A DNA stretch of 64,000 nucleotides, from positions 1 to 64,000 of the forward strand of contig WGMS01000004.1 of assembly GCA_016124935.1 (NCBI GenBank), written 5' to 3'. A model generated the notes under the pieces. The model saw only the letters and a list, made by a program, of their open reading frames with translations, had not been told where the DNA came from and made no database searches. A program made the position numbers and the translations under genes. Positions 1 through 10,271 of the stretch are shown here, piece by piece. This stretch comes from a bacterium. Lineage in GTDB: Bacteria; Cyanobacteriota; Vampirovibrionia; Obscuribacterales; Obscuribacteraceae. Within the stretch, counting starts at the first letter, position 1; every line of letters starts with the position of its first letter.

Positions 1-92
1 GCGAGAGTTTTTTCACCACTTAATATCGTATTAGATACCACTCTTAAAATTCGGCGTCATCTCGTCAAATCTATCGGCCGAATCGATTTTCC

Positions 93-899
93 TTAGCCGG
101 CCCTGACAACCAGCAGATTAAATGGACAGGCTCCTAGAGCGAGCGCTCGCAGTTTGAGCTTTTCAGCTTCGGCAAAATTCTTCTCTCCATAGTTCTTAGT
201 CTGCTTCCCGGCCCCGGCAGAAGACGGGCTCTTCCAATCTGATACTTGCACAGGAACATAGCCATAGGCCATCGAATCGAGAATAGACACAACTCCTTCA
301 AGCTGATTGGCATGATGAGAAAAATCAGACTCACAGCCCTTGATGGCATCGTCCACTTTCTTCTGGCAATATTCAGACTCTATCTCATTACCGGTTTTCC
401 GCAAAAGATACGATGCCATGAAATACAGATTCAGCCTGGCGAAAGGATTGTCAGAGGTTTCGAGCAATGGCAAAGCCTCCTTCAAGACAATCTCAGCCAG
501 GGCAGAATTGCCTTTCTTGTCTCCTTGCTTATCTTCTTTTCTTGAATGGGCTTCCAAAGATAACTGCCTGGCTACAGCGGATAGCGAGTTATTGAACGCC
601 TCTTTTCTGCGAGAAAAAAGGTTATAAGCGCCCACTGCAGCATATGGCCTGTACTGTTTTTCCAGAGCCCCTGCGTCCACGCCCTGCAAGGCGGACCTGG
701 CGATCTGAATAAGATAATAGGCTCGCAACTCTAACGAAATATTCTGATTAACAACTATCTTATTTACAAGCTCTAGTTGGCTCTTACTCACAGCACCTGC
801 TTTAGGGGCAGAGAATGCACCCGGTCCGCCGCCCAGCATTCCACCAGCAAGCAGTATGGTCATCAGCGCTCTTCTGCGAACTGACTTTTTGCTCGACAT
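93..899 (-). CDS. Hypothetical secreted protein
   Basis: 268-aa ORF with N-terminal signal peptide (RRRALMTILLAGGMLGGGPGAFSA); no recognisable domain. Confidence 0.7.
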   Translation of the reverse strand: MSSKKSVRRRALMTILLAGGMLGGGPGAFSAPKAGAVSKSQLELVNKIVVNQNISLELRAYYLIQIARSALQGVDAGALEKQYRPYAAVGAYNLFSRRKEAFNNSLSAVARQLSLEAHSRKEDKQGDKKGNSALAEIVLKEALPLLETSDNPFARLNLYFMASYLLRKTGNEIESEYCQKKVDDAIKGCESDFSHHANQLEGVVSILDSMAYGYVPVQVSDWKSPSSAGAGKQTKNYGEKNFAEAEKLKLRALALGACPFNLLVVRAG

Positions 900-1047
900 T
901 AGCTTCTCCTCGAATGCCTTCCGACAAAACAGGTGCTCTTATTATCCCCGGAGAACCGACCAACTTCTCTGGGGTAATTACTAATTATAAAGAGGTCAAA
1001 TCTGGACGCAAAATATGCCCCAGAACACTTGAGCCTGCTATCCTTGC

Positions 1048-2007
1048 ATGACGATGCAGAGACTTATGGAAATATTCTGGAATCCCGAAGACCAGCGCCT
1101 GCGAGCGGCAGTGCGACTGGCGCTTCATGCTGGCGCTCTAGCTATCCTGACACCATTAATTTCCACTGTCGGCACTACCGTCATGCCCGATGCCGATACC
1201 TGGGGCGCCTCTTTGCTGACTCCTCAATGGCTCGTACTGATGACATTTATCGCGGCGGGCTCTTTTCTGGTCATGTACCTTATGGGGCGCTATGTCGACC
1301 GTAGACAATTCAGCGATTTCGGCTGGACACTAAACCGCAGGTGGTGGCAGGATCTTGCTTTCGGATTTGTTCTGGCTTTTCTTCTGATATCTATTATATT
1401 TGGGCTGGAGCAGCTCTTCGGCTGGGTAAAGATCACCGGCTATTTCGTCGGCGAAGGCAATTTCGTCTCAACAATGTTATTGGGATTTCTCTTTCTTATT
1501 GTCGCCGCCATTCAAGAAGAGACCATATCAAGAAGCTATCAGCTCAAAAACCTGGCGGAAGGATTCTCCTTTCTTGGTCAGCAGCGAGCGCTTGCCACAG
1601 CCACGCTCTTTTCTTCCATCGGCTTCGGCCTCATGCATCTGTTGACACCCCACTGTTCTTTTCAGAGTATCGCCAATTTGACTGTCGCGGGCGCCGTCTA
1701 TGCCATTGCATATCTTGTCACCGGTCGCATCGGATTACCCCTGGGCATGCATATAAGCTGGAATTTTTTCGAGGGCTTGTTCTATGGCTTCCCTGTGAGC
1801 GGAACCGTATTTGACACCAAGCTGATAGCCATCGAGCAGAGCGGTCCGGAGCTGATAACCGGTGGCGCGTTCGGTCCGGAGGCGGGGATAATCAGGCTGC
1901 CGATGCTCATTCTAGCCCTTGCCGCCATCTATGGCTGGACAAAATTCCAGAATCGGGATGATGGACAGATTCCGGAAAAAGATATGACTACAGCCGAAAG
2001 GCTGTAA
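1048..2007 (+). CDS. CPBP-family intramembrane metalloprotease (Abi/CAAX-protease-like)
   Basis: Multi-TM; motifs IQEETISRSYQ (EExxxR-like), FGLMHLL and GMHISWNFFEG typical of the CPBP family. Confidence 0.8.
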   Translation: MTMQRLMEIFWNPEDQRLRAAVRLALHAGALAILTPLISTVGTTVMPDADTWGASLLTPQWLVLMTFIAAGSFLVMYLMGRYVDRRQFSDFGWTLNRRWWQDLAFGFVLAFLLISIIFGLEQLFGWVKITGYFVGEGNFVSTMLLGFLFLIVAAIQEETISRSYQLKNLAEGFSFLGQQRALATATLFSSIGFGLMHLLTPHCSFQSIANLTVAGAVYAIAYLVTGRIGLPLGMHISWNFFEGLFYGFPVSGTVFDTKLIAIEQSGPELITGGAFGPEAGIIRLPMLILALAAIYGWTKFQNRDDGQIPEKDMTTAERL

Positions 2008-2035
2008 TAAATAGAATTAGCTTTATTGAATAAGA

Positions 2036-3028
2036 TCAGGCTTTGCTGGCGCCGACCAGATGATCGACCACAATTTCTCGCCAGCTATCCCGGGCGATGT
2101 TGCCACCACAGATGACCACCGCCACCTTCTCCCGCGGCTTGAAGTTGATTATCTTCTTGGATACAGCGGCTACCGCGCAGGCGGCAGCGCCTTCTATCAA
2201 CATGCCTTCGTTTTCGAGAAATTCGAAGATGGTAGAGGCGATTTCGGCTTCATCAACCTGTACCCATTCGTCTACCAGCTCGCGCACCAGAGGGAAGGTA
2301 ATGGTCTCGGCTTCGACATTACCGGCGATACCATCAGCCAGGGTCGGGCTTGTAACGATAGGAGCGATCCGTCCCTTCTGAACAGCGGTTTGCATGGTCG
2401 GCGAATTGGCGGCGACCACACCGACTATCCGACAATTAGGATTGATAGCTTTGGCTACCGTGGCCACACCGGCAGCCAGACCACCGCCACCGACGGAGAG
2501 AACGATGGTGGAGAGTTTCGGCACCCGCTCGAACATCTCCAGCGCCATGGTGCCCTGACCACAGATAACCTCGGGGTTATTGTAGGGAGAGACGTAGAAA
2601 CCCTTTTTCTCTTCCGCCAGGCGCCGGGCATAACGCTCGGTCTCTTCAGGGTCATCGCCATGGCGTATTATGCCGACGCTATAGCGATCCAGCTTTTGGG
2701 CTTTGGCGGCAGAGACAGTCTCGGGGATGCAAATGGTCACTTCTCTTTCGGTGAAGAGCGATGCCTGGGCAAGACCGAGAGCGTGGTTGCCGACGGAGGC
2801 CGAATAAACTTTTACCATGCGCTTCTCTCTTGCCCAGCTCAGGGCGTTGAGAGCGCCGCGCAATTTGAAGGAACCGGTGTTCTGGAGATTCTCCAGCTTC
2901 ATCCAGACTTCCGCTTTGGAGACATCGCTAAGCCAGTAGCTTTTGGCAAGCGGTGTGTTGAGGACATAACCTTTGACTCTTTTCTGGGCGACGAGGACAT
3001 CGCTAAGGCTTACTCTATCTACTATCAC
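2036..3028 (-). CDS. Threonine dehydratase / threonine ammonia-lyase (PLP-dependent)
   Basis: LENLQNTGSFKLRGALNAL PLP-lysine motif, SVGGGGLAAGVA phosphate-binding loop. Confidence 0.85.
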   Translation of the reverse strand: MIVDRVSLSDVLVAQKRVKGYVLNTPLAKSYWLSDVSKAEVWMKLENLQNTGSFKLRGALNALSWAREKRMVKVYSASVGNHALGLAQASLFTEREVTICIPETVSAAKAQKLDRYSVGIIRHGDDPEETERYARRLAEEKKGFYVSPYNNPEVICGQGTMALEMFERVPKLSTIVLSVGGGGLAAGVATVAKAINPNCRIVGVVAANSPTMQTAVQKGRIAPIVTSPTLADGIAGNVEAETITFPLVRELVDEWVQVDEAEIASTIFEFLENEGMLIEGAAACAVAAVSKKIINFKPREKVAVVICGGNIARDSWREIVVDHLVGASKA

Positions 3029-3141
3029 TGCATTCCGTCCGGATTAGGTGAAACCGCAAGTCAGTCTAGCAAGACCGGGAACAATGTTGCAATAGCGCCC
3101 GGTGCGAGCTGAATGATCAATATAAATAAGATAAGAATTGG

Positions 3142-3212
3142 AGCGGGTAGCGGGAATCGAACCCGCGTATGCAGCTTGGAAGGCTACCGTTCTACCATTG
3201 AACTACACCCGC
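3142..3212 (-). tRNA. tRNA-Gly (anticodon TCC)
   Basis: Reverse complement GCGGGTGTAGTTCAATGGTAGAACGGTAGCCTTCCAAGCTGCATACGCGGGTTCGATTCCCGCTACCCGC folds as a cloverleaf; anticodon loop CTTCCAA. Confidence 0.95.
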
Positions 3213-3440
3213 ACTTCCTGGAACATACTATCAAAAAGCCATAGCCGAAAGCAATGCTTTTGACGCCGGGCGCCTTGCCAGGTTAGCCAGATCTATCTCT
3301 TTGCAAGCCTCTCCGGCAATTGTAATAGCGGCGGGAGGATGATAACGTTTACTACATATTTCGTTGCGACCTGGCAGAAACGTCGGGCTTGCTCATCTAC
3401 AAAATCGGAAGACAAGCGCATGATAATAACCCGAGGCATT

Positions 3441-4556
3441 ATGACGAGAGTGCACAATCCACCAAAAGACCTTGTTCCCCCTCATGTCCAGAATCTGGTT
3501 CCCTACAAACCGGGTAAGCCGCCTGCCGAGTTGCAGAAAGAGCTTGGGATTGAAGAGTTCATTAATCTAGCCTCGAACGAAAATTCCCTCGGTCCGCCCC
3601 AGAGCGTGCTCGCCGCCATTCAAGAAGCGAGCCGGCGTATTCATCGTTATCCGGAAGTAGGTGGACTGAAGCTGCGCCAGGCCCTTGCCGAGCACTATAA
3701 CGTCAAGGTCGAGAATGTCGCCATCGGCTCCGGCTCCGAGAGCATCCTCGCCAATACAATCAGAGCCTTCCTCCACGGTGACGACGAAGTTATCACCGCC
3801 GATGGAACCTTCATAGGCTTCTATGTGCTGGTCAATGCCCAGGGCATTAAGCTGCATAAGATTCCGCTCAAAGATTATCGTTTCGATCTAGACGCTATCG
3901 CCAATGCCATCAACGAAAGAACGAAGGTTGTCTATCTCTGCAATCCTAACAATCCCACAGGCACCATTTTCAATCGCGAAGAGTTCGAGACCTTCATGAA
4001 CCGAGTGCCGGAGCATGTTCTCGTTATTCTGGATGAAGCCTATTACGAGTTTACGAAAGGCGACCAGGACTTTCCCAACTCTATGCAGTATCGCCTCGAC
4101 AATGTTCTCACTCTTAGAACCTTTTCCAAAGCCTATGGCATGGCAGGGGTGAGGGTCGGCTATGGTCTTGGCCATGAAATGCTGATTGATTATATCAACC
4201 GCATCAAATTACCCTTCGAGCCCAGTGTCATGGCCCAGGCGGCTGCCTATGCCGCTTTGCAAGACAAAGAATATATGGACAGGACCCTGGAGAATAACCA
4301 GGCCGGTATGGAATATCTGGAAAAGAATCTGGATCGACTTGGTATCAAGCGGGTCAACTCCTGGGCTAATTTCATCTTGATTGAATTAGGAAGCGAAGAG
4401 AAAGTAGCAAGCACCAATGACGCCCTGCTCAGAAAAGGCATCGCCATAAGACCGCTCACAGCCTTCGGTCTTGGCACTTGTATGCGTATCACCGTGGGTA
4501 TTCCTCAGGAGAACGAAAAGCTCGTAGCCGCCCTGGAAGAGATCTTTCCAGGCTGA
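3441..4556 (+). CDS. hisC: Histidinol-phosphate aminotransferase
   Basis: Aminotransferase class I/II: NLASNENSLGPP, YLCNPNNPTGT, TFSKAYGMAGVRVGYG. ATG at 3441 is the likelier start (ORF is open from 3339). Confidence 0.85.
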   Translation: MTRVHNPPKDLVPPHVQNLVPYKPGKPPAELQKELGIEEFINLASNENSLGPPQSVLAAIQEASRRIHRYPEVGGLKLRQALAEHYNVKVENVAIGSGSESILANTIRAFLHGDDEVITADGTFIGFYVLVNAQGIKLHKIPLKDYRFDLDAIANAINERTKVVYLCNPNNPTGTIFNREEFETFMNRVPEHVLVILDEAYYEFTKGDQDFPNSMQYRLDNVLTLRTFSKAYGMAGVRVGYGLGHEMLIDYINRIKLPFEPSVMAQAAAYAALQDKEYMDRTLENNQAGMEYLEKNLDRLGIKRVNSWANFILIELGSEEKVASTNDALLRKGIAIRPLTAFGLGTCMRITVGIPQENEKLVAALEEIFPG

Positions 4557-4678
4557 CAGAGAGCTAACTCACGTTTCAAAGATAAATCCGTAAGCTTGTC
4601 TTAAAACGAGCTAATTTCGATTGGAAAGCGGTTAGACTGGCACTCGTAAAACCAACCGTGCTTACGGAGTAATCTAAT

Positions 4679-5152
4679 ATGACAACCAATGTGCTCAACA
4701 AAACCGAAATCAAAACCACCTGGGAAATCAAAAAAATCCAGGAAATGAATGCTCGCGCATTCGCCAACACAATGATGGCTGCAATGGAAATCCTCGGTAA
4801 GCATGGCGAAGAAGCTATGAAAGAGTTTCAGACCAAAACCAGACAGCCCATGGTCAAAATGTACAAAGAGATGGGTGTCAAAACTCCTCTTGAACTCGTC
4901 CAAGCTAAAGCCGAACATGAAACCAACCTCTTCGGCAGCCACATCGAGATCTGGGGCGACGAGAAAGAAGCTCACCTCAAGTACCTGAGCTGTGCAATGT
5001 GGGAAAACATGAAAACCTGCATGCCTAAAGAACAACAAGAAGGCATGTGCGAAGGTATGCAAAACTGTGTCTCGGCTTTCGCAAAAGAATTCGGCTTCAC
5101 CGGTGAAGTCAAATTCGAAAACGAAATCGCCACCGTTACTTTCCGCAAGTAA
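4679..5152 (+). CDS. Small Cys/Met-rich protein, possibly L-2-amino-thiazoline-4-carboxylic acid hydrolase-like
   Basis: 157-aa ORF; C-terminal C-x..C-x..C-x3-C pattern followed by a beta segment (VKFENEIATVTFRK) reminiscent of the ATC-hydrolase family; followed by a strong terminator. Confidence 0.6.
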   Translation: MTTNVLNKTEIKTTWEIKKIQEMNARAFANTMMAAMEILGKHGEEAMKEFQTKTRQPMVKMYKEMGVKTPLELVQAKAEHETNLFGSHIEIWGDEKEAHLKYLSCAMWENMKTCMPKEQQEGMCEGMQNCVSAFAKEFGFTGEVKFENEIATVTFRK

Positions 5153-5185
5153 GCACAGAACACGCTCATTGCAGAATGAAATCGA

Positions 5186-5213
5186 AAGCCCGGGATTGCT
5201 CCCGGGCTTTTTT
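5186..5213 (+). terminator. Rho-independent terminator
   Basis: AAGCCCGGGA-TTGC-TCCCGGGCTT followed by a T-run. Confidence 0.9.
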
Positions 5214-5222
5214 GTCATCGAT

Positions 5223-5969
5223 TCACTGCAATAGATCGGCCATGCCGTCAGACTCCTCTTCTTTCATGAAGAGCTCCATCTCGCTGGACACTTTTTTGAA
5301 GCCTTTCGGCACCGTGAATATATCGTCACCGATAACCTGGCGCTTGCAAGAGACCACATCCCAATTGACAATCGGTATCTGACCACGGCGCAGAACAAGG
5401 ATTTTCAGAGGCAAGCCGCTAGAAGGCGGTACATCGAGAATCTCACTGACAAAAAGAGTCAACTGCTCGGGCACTTTTAAATCTCCGGTCATCCAGAACT
5501 CTTTGAGTTCGCCACGGTTGTGAGTCGGACTCTGGAAGACCCGGGCGTTTAAACCGGCGACTTTTCCTTTCTTGGCTACCGGTTTGAATAATTTACGGTT
5601 GCGAGAACCATAACGTTTTCTCCAGAGCTCATAGGGAATGGTGGTGTACTTCCTGGTCGTGGCACTGAATATGGTTGCATCAAATTGCGGCGACTTCAAA
5701 ACCGCGGTAAAAGTCTTGTACTTGAATCGAACACCACGGTCAGAGATATACAAAGTCTGGTGACCGCCTCTGTCCGAGCGAATGTCGAAAATCCATCCAT
5801 TCTTCTCAAACGTTTTTGTGGATCTGGCAGATTTAGCCTTTACCGGAAGGACCATGGAAAGAAGGCAAGAAAGCAATCCAGAGGCAAGAAAAAACCGGGA
5901 CCGATAGAAAGTTAGCATTAGAGAATGTGGATGGGTATAACAGAAGATAGTAAATAGCATTATAAACAT
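5223..5969 (-). CDS. Hypothetical secreted protein
   Basis: 248-aa ORF; likely internal start MLTFYRSRFFLASGLLSCLLSMVLPVKA with signal peptide. Confidence 0.7.
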   Translation of the reverse strand: MFIMLFTIFCYTHPHSLMLTFYRSRFFLASGLLSCLLSMVLPVKAKSARSTKTFEKNGWIFDIRSDRGGHQTLYISDRGVRFKYKTFTAVLKSPQFDATIFSATTRKYTTIPYELWRKRYGSRNRKLFKPVAKKGKVAGLNARVFQSPTHNRGELKEFWMTGDLKVPEQLTLFVSEILDVPPSSGLPLKILVLRRGQIPIVNWDVVSCKRQVIGDDIFTVPKGFKKVSSEMELFMKEEESDGMADLLQ

Positions 5970-5989
5970 TCGAAAAGCTAAAAACCGGA

Positions 5990-8275
5990 ATGGCAGAAAA
6001 CGGTGAAAATCTCGACCCTAAAAAACCGTCTAAAAGACAGGCGGACAAACAGCCTGTGCTGGCCGGACTGAAAGCATCCGAGATTTGCTGCAAATGCGGA
6101 CAGCCACACAGAGGAAAGCCGGGAGGCTGGGACTGTAGCGCCGACAGCCAGGACAATACTCCACTTCTTCCCGGAGCCGGGTTATCAGAAGAACAGGAAG
6201 AAGAAGGCGTCGACGACATCGTTCTCAAAAGCGACACCGAAGCTTTACCACCTGCCGAAGCCATAGACTGGCGACACGAAACAGATTTGTATAGTGACCT
6301 CGACGAGCGGGCGGCGGAGGATTTTGTCGGACATACCCTGGCGGAGCGATACACGCTTCTCTCTCTGATTGGAAAGGGCGGAATGAGCGCCGTTTTTCAG
6401 GCAAAGGATCTGAAGCTCAATAAAATTCTGGCGGTAAAACTGCTGCTGCCCCATCTTGTCTCGGTAAATATGAACGCCCGTCGATTCAAGATAGAAGCCC
6501 AGGCGGCAAGCAGTCTCTACCATCCCAATCTGATCTCGACCCATGACTATGGGGTATCGGATAAGGGCATGCCTTATATCGTCATGGATTTGCTCGAGGG
6601 AAAGTCGCTTTCAGAGCTTCTCAAAGAGGAGAGCCCAATTTCTTTTACAAGAGCGCTTCCGATATTCATCCAGATTGCCGACGCCCTGGCTCATGCCCAC
6701 GGCAAAAATGTTCTGCACCGGGACTTGAAACCAAGCAACGTGATGCTGACCACCAACTCAAACAGTCCTGATTTCGTCCAACTGGTGGACTTTGGCATAG
6801 CCAAAATGTTGCCCACCGGTGAGAACGAAGATGGTGGTCATGACCTGACTCGCACCGGAGAGATCTTCGGCTCGCCTCAGTATATGAGCCCCGAACAATG
6901 CTCTTCGATGCCCATGGATGCGCGCTCCGACATCTATTCGATGGGTTGCTTGATGTACGAGGTGCTGACGGGCTATCCGCCGTTTAAGGGCGAGAATGTG
7001 ATGGATACGTTATTCAAGCAGATTCATGAAGCGCCACCGGATATGAAGACCCCTGAAGGTTGCGCCGAAATTCCACAGAGACTCAAACTGATAGTCTTTC
7101 GCTGCCTGGCAAAAGATCCGGCAGAGCGCTATCAAAGTGCAGCCGAGCTGTCTGAAGAATTGAACCGCATCAATCAATCGGCCACCGATATTTTTATCAA
7201 AAAGGTACAGGCGAAATGGCAGGTTTTCAAACTGAAGCGGCGCCCCCTTCGCATGGCTGAAAAGCGCTATCTTCTTATTTCGGCAGCACTGGCAGTCCTG
7301 CTCGGTCTGGCCTCAATCAAGCTTGTAAGCGACTACTGCGCCCTTCCGGAAGACACGGAAAAACTTTCCTTGAATCAGGCTTTCATGCCGATAGTTCAAG
7401 AGACACCAGAGATGCCGATGAACAGACAGATTATGCTCCGCGCCCTGGAAACCGGCTTCACCAAAAGGGTCGAGCGCCTTGGTCCCAATCCGGATAGAGC
7501 GGCAGTGGAAGAGCTTATCGACGCGGCCGAGAAAGTCGCCCAGAGCTATCTGAAAGAGAGGCAATATGACCTGGCTATTCACTATTACCTGATCAACCTG
7601 GATCTTCTAAAGCGCTACGGCAACGAAAAGACCTATTCGTCGACTTTTCCGAAACTGAAAATCGGCAGCGCTTTATATGCCCAGGCCAAATACAGCGAGT
7701 CCATTCCCTATTTCAAGGAATTCGGCCAGGAACTAGAAGAGATGCACTATTCATTGCGAGACGGCTCTTATATCCTGGAGGCACTGATTTACAAAGCATC
7801 CGCCGAGTATGGCTGCGGCCGCTACGAAGAAGCCGCCCGAACCTATGAAAGAGTCTTCAGAACGATACCGGAAGCTGATATGAGTCCCAGCAGGGTTCAA
7901 TCGGCGCTGCTCTATTCACAATATGCCGACTGTCAGCGCCTGCGCAAAGATTATGGCTCTGCCATCGAAGCCTATAACAAAGCCCTTTCGCTTTATAGAA
8001 AAATTCCATCGATCAGGACTTCCGGTGACGGCATCAACTATAACCGTTATCTCCTCAGCTTGTATCTGAAGGGCTACTGCCAGTATCGCCTGCTCAAATT
8101 CGATGCGGCAGAAAAGACCTACCAAGAGGTCTTACCTTTGATGAGGAGCCTTCCTGGCACCCAGACGTATTTGAGAGCGACAGCCAGCGCCCAGCTCTCT
8201 GACATTCTCTGGCAGAGAGGTGCTTATATAGAAGCGCTGCAAATGCGTTCCCGAGCCAAAGAGCTCGGCAGATAA
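5990..8275 (+). CDS. Serine/threonine protein kinase with C-terminal TM segment and TPR-like sensor region
   Basis: Hanks motifs: LIGKGGMSAVFQAKD, AVKLL, VLHRDLKPSNVM, LVDFGIAKM, GSPQYMSPEQ; TM near aa 430; TPR-like repeats after it; N-terminal CCKCGQ...C. Confidence 0.93.
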   Translation: MAENGENLDPKKPSKRQADKQPVLAGLKASEICCKCGQPHRGKPGGWDCSADSQDNTPLLPGAGLSEEQEEEGVDDIVLKSDTEALPPAEAIDWRHETDLYSDLDERAAEDFVGHTLAERYTLLSLIGKGGMSAVFQAKDLKLNKILAVKLLLPHLVSVNMNARRFKIEAQAASSLYHPNLISTHDYGVSDKGMPYIVMDLLEGKSLSELLKEESPISFTRALPIFIQIADALAHAHGKNVLHRDLKPSNVMLTTNSNSPDFVQLVDFGIAKMLPTGENEDGGHDLTRTGEIFGSPQYMSPEQCSSMPMDARSDIYSMGCLMYEVLTGYPPFKGENVMDTLFKQIHEAPPDMKTPEGCAEIPQRLKLIVFRCLAKDPAERYQSAAELSEELNRINQSATDIFIKKVQAKWQVFKLKRRPLRMAEKRYLLISAALAVLLGLASIKLVSDYCALPEDTEKLSLNQAFMPIVQETPEMPMNRQIMLRALETGFTKRVERLGPNPDRAAVEELIDAAEKVAQSYLKERQYDLAIHYYLINLDLLKRYGNEKTYSSTFPKLKIGSALYAQAKYSESIPYFKEFGQELEEMHYSLRDGSYILEALIYKASAEYGCGRYEEAARTYERVFRTIPEADMSPSRVQSALLYSQYADCQRLRKDYGSAIEAYNKALSLYRKIPSIRTSGDGINYNRYLLSLYLKGYCQYRLLKFDAAEKTYQEVLPLMRSLPGTQTYLRATASAQLSDILWQRGAYIEALQMRSRAKELGR

Positions 8276-8305
8276 TATTGAATCGGCTAAGCCCAAAAAT
8301 GAGAA

Positions 8306-9436
8306 TCAGAGATTGCCGCGAACAGCCTGCTCTCGCTCGATAGACTCGAAAAGAGCCTGGAAGTTGCCCTTGCCGAAGCCTTTGGCTCCTTTACGCTGAA
8401 TGATCTCGAAAAAAAGAGTCGGCCTGTCTTCGACCGGCTTGGTGAAGATCTGAAGCAGATAGCCACCGGACTCTCTATCGACGAGAATACCGAGCTTAGA
8501 AAGCTCCTCTATATCTTCGTCGATTTCGCCGACACGCTCGGTCAGACTGTCGTAATAGCTCTGCGGCACCGTGAGGAATTCGACACCTCTTTTATGGAGC
8601 TCGCCTACGGTTTTGATGATATCGCGAGTGGTTATGGCGATGTGCTGTACTCCGCCGGCGGTGTAGTAGTCCAGATACTCTTGAATCTGAGACTTTCTCA
8701 AGCCCTCGGAGGGCTCGTTGATAGGCATCTTGATGGTGCCGCTTTGGTTAGCCATCACCTTCGATACCAGAGCGGAGTACTGGGTGCTGATGTCGTCTTT
8801 GTCGAAGTACTGATATACGTAGAAGCCGAAGACTTTTTTATAGTAGTCGACCCAGTATTCCATTTTTTCGACTTCGACATTACCGACGATATGGTCGATG
8901 CTCATCAGCCCTACAGGCGTTCCTTCGCACTTCTTCTCTACAAACTTGAAGCCGGGGGCGAAAGGTCCGTTATAGTTCTGACGCTCGACAAACTTATGAA
9001 TGGTATCACCATAGGTGTACACCGAACCGCACAGATAGCGCCCGTTCTCATCCTCGTGCTCTTCTAAGTCTTTGTGAACTCTGGCGCCTCTTTCAACGGC
9101 GGTTTCAAAAGCTTTTCTAGCGTCTCGCACTCGGAATCCGATTGCTTTTACGCCATCTCCATGCTTGTGAGCGTGGTCGGCTATTTCGCTTTCCGGTGTG
9201 AGAGCACCGGTGAGCACCATCTGTACGCTCCCCTGTTTCATTACATAAGAGACCTGTTCTCGATCTCCGGTTTCAAGACCTCTGTAGGCAACCAGATCAA
9301 AACCGAAACCACGGCTGTAGTAGTAGCTCGCCTGCAGGGCATTACCCACATAGAATTCGACATGGTCGAATCCGTCTACTTGAATCTCATCAACACCACT
9401 GGCTGCAGCCTGGCGCTCCACTATCTCCTTGACCAT
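8306..9436 (-). CDS. hppD: 4-hydroxyphenylpyruvate dioxygenase
   Basis: VOC-type HPPD: GVQHIAITTRDI, PVEDRPTLFFEIIQRKGAKGFGKGNFQALFESIEREQ. Confidence 0.95.
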   Translation of the reverse strand: MVKEIVERQAAASGVDEIQVDGFDHVEFYVGNALQASYYYSRGFGFDLVAYRGLETGDREQVSYVMKQGSVQMVLTGALTPESEIADHAHKHGDGVKAIGFRVRDARKAFETAVERGARVHKDLEEHEDENGRYLCGSVYTYGDTIHKFVERQNYNGPFAPGFKFVEKKCEGTPVGLMSIDHIVGNVEVEKMEYWVDYYKKVFGFYVYQYFDKDDISTQYSALVSKVMANQSGTIKMPINEPSEGLRKSQIQEYLDYYTAGGVQHIAITTRDIIKTVGELHKRGVEFLTVPQSYYDSLTERVGEIDEDIEELSKLGILVDRESGGYLLQIFTKPVEDRPTLFFEIIQRKGAKGFGKGNFQALFESIEREQAVRGNL

Positions 9437-9515
9437 TGGTAAAACCTCTTCGTCTCAGGGAATATGTACTATCTGGAATTTATTTTACGATAGTGAAGCC
9501 AGGAAGTCATAGTCC

Positions 9516-10271
9516 TTAAGAAGCATTAGAAGCTTTTAGCAGCTGTTTCGCCTCGTCGTTATCTGGAAATCTGGAAATGATTTTATCTAGAATGCGCTCC
9601 ACTTCCTTCTTGGTAGGCTGATCCGCATCCTGGACTTTTTTTAGAACTTCTATCACTTTACCGGGCTCGGAACCGGAATCGAGCATGGCTTCTGCCATTC
9701 CAAGCCTGACAGACGAAAGGAGAGAGCTCATGCTGTCCCGCTTGAATTCCACAACCGCTGACTCCAGGCGCTTCTCGAGCTTCTCGTAATACAGAACGGA
9801 TCCCTTCGCGTCCCCTGACTTCCTCAGAGACTCGGCCAGCTTGTAGGTTTGAAGCGAAGAAAACTGGTTGACGTTATGAGCATGACGATAATGGACGGCG
9901 GCTTCTTTGTGATTGCCGAAGTGCTCTTCGACCTGCCCCATCATCATCTGCACCGTGGAGATTCCTGGATGTTCTTCGTCGAGTTTCCTTAAGATCTTCA
10001 AAGCTCCTTCGCGATCTTTCCCGATGGTGGCAAGTTTCCAGGCTTTGCGAATCTCCTCCACCACTTCCATCTCTTCATGGAGATTGGCTTTGGCATTGGT
10101 GACATCGTTGCCGCCCATAGAATCAGAAAGCCCGGCTCCCGGATGATTTTTCTGCGAATAGCGCAGATTGGCCAGATGATTGTTGCCCTGCTGCACGGCG
10201 GTGTGGCAGCCAGTCAGAGCAAGCGTTCCCAGCGAAAGAGCAAAAAGTGCATAGAGGTTGTTTTTTTTCAT
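9516..10271 (-). CDS. TPR lipoprotein
   Basis: Lipobox LALTGCHTA; TPR-like helices. Confidence 0.75.
   Translation of the reverse strand: MKKNNLYALFALSLGTLALTGCHTAVQQGNNHLANLRYSQKNHPGAGLSDSMGGNDVTNAKANLHEEMEVVEEIRKAWKLATIGKDREGALKILRKLDEEHPGISTVQMMMGQVEEHFGNHKEAAVHYRHAHNVNQFSSLQTYKLAESLRKSGDAKGSVLYYEKLEKRLESAVVEFKRDSMSSLLSSVRLGMAEAMLDSGSEPGKVIEVLKKVQDADQPTKKEVERILDKIISRFPDNDEAKQLLKASNAS

Noticed and set aside
2060-3112. 350-aa plus-strand ORF opposite threonine dehydratase
   Set aside because: Antisense to a clearly recognisable gene; composition is an artefact of codon bias on the opposite strand.
4601-5218. 205-aa minus-strand ORF
   Set aside because: Antisense to the better-supported 157-aa gene, which has its own RBS and terminator.
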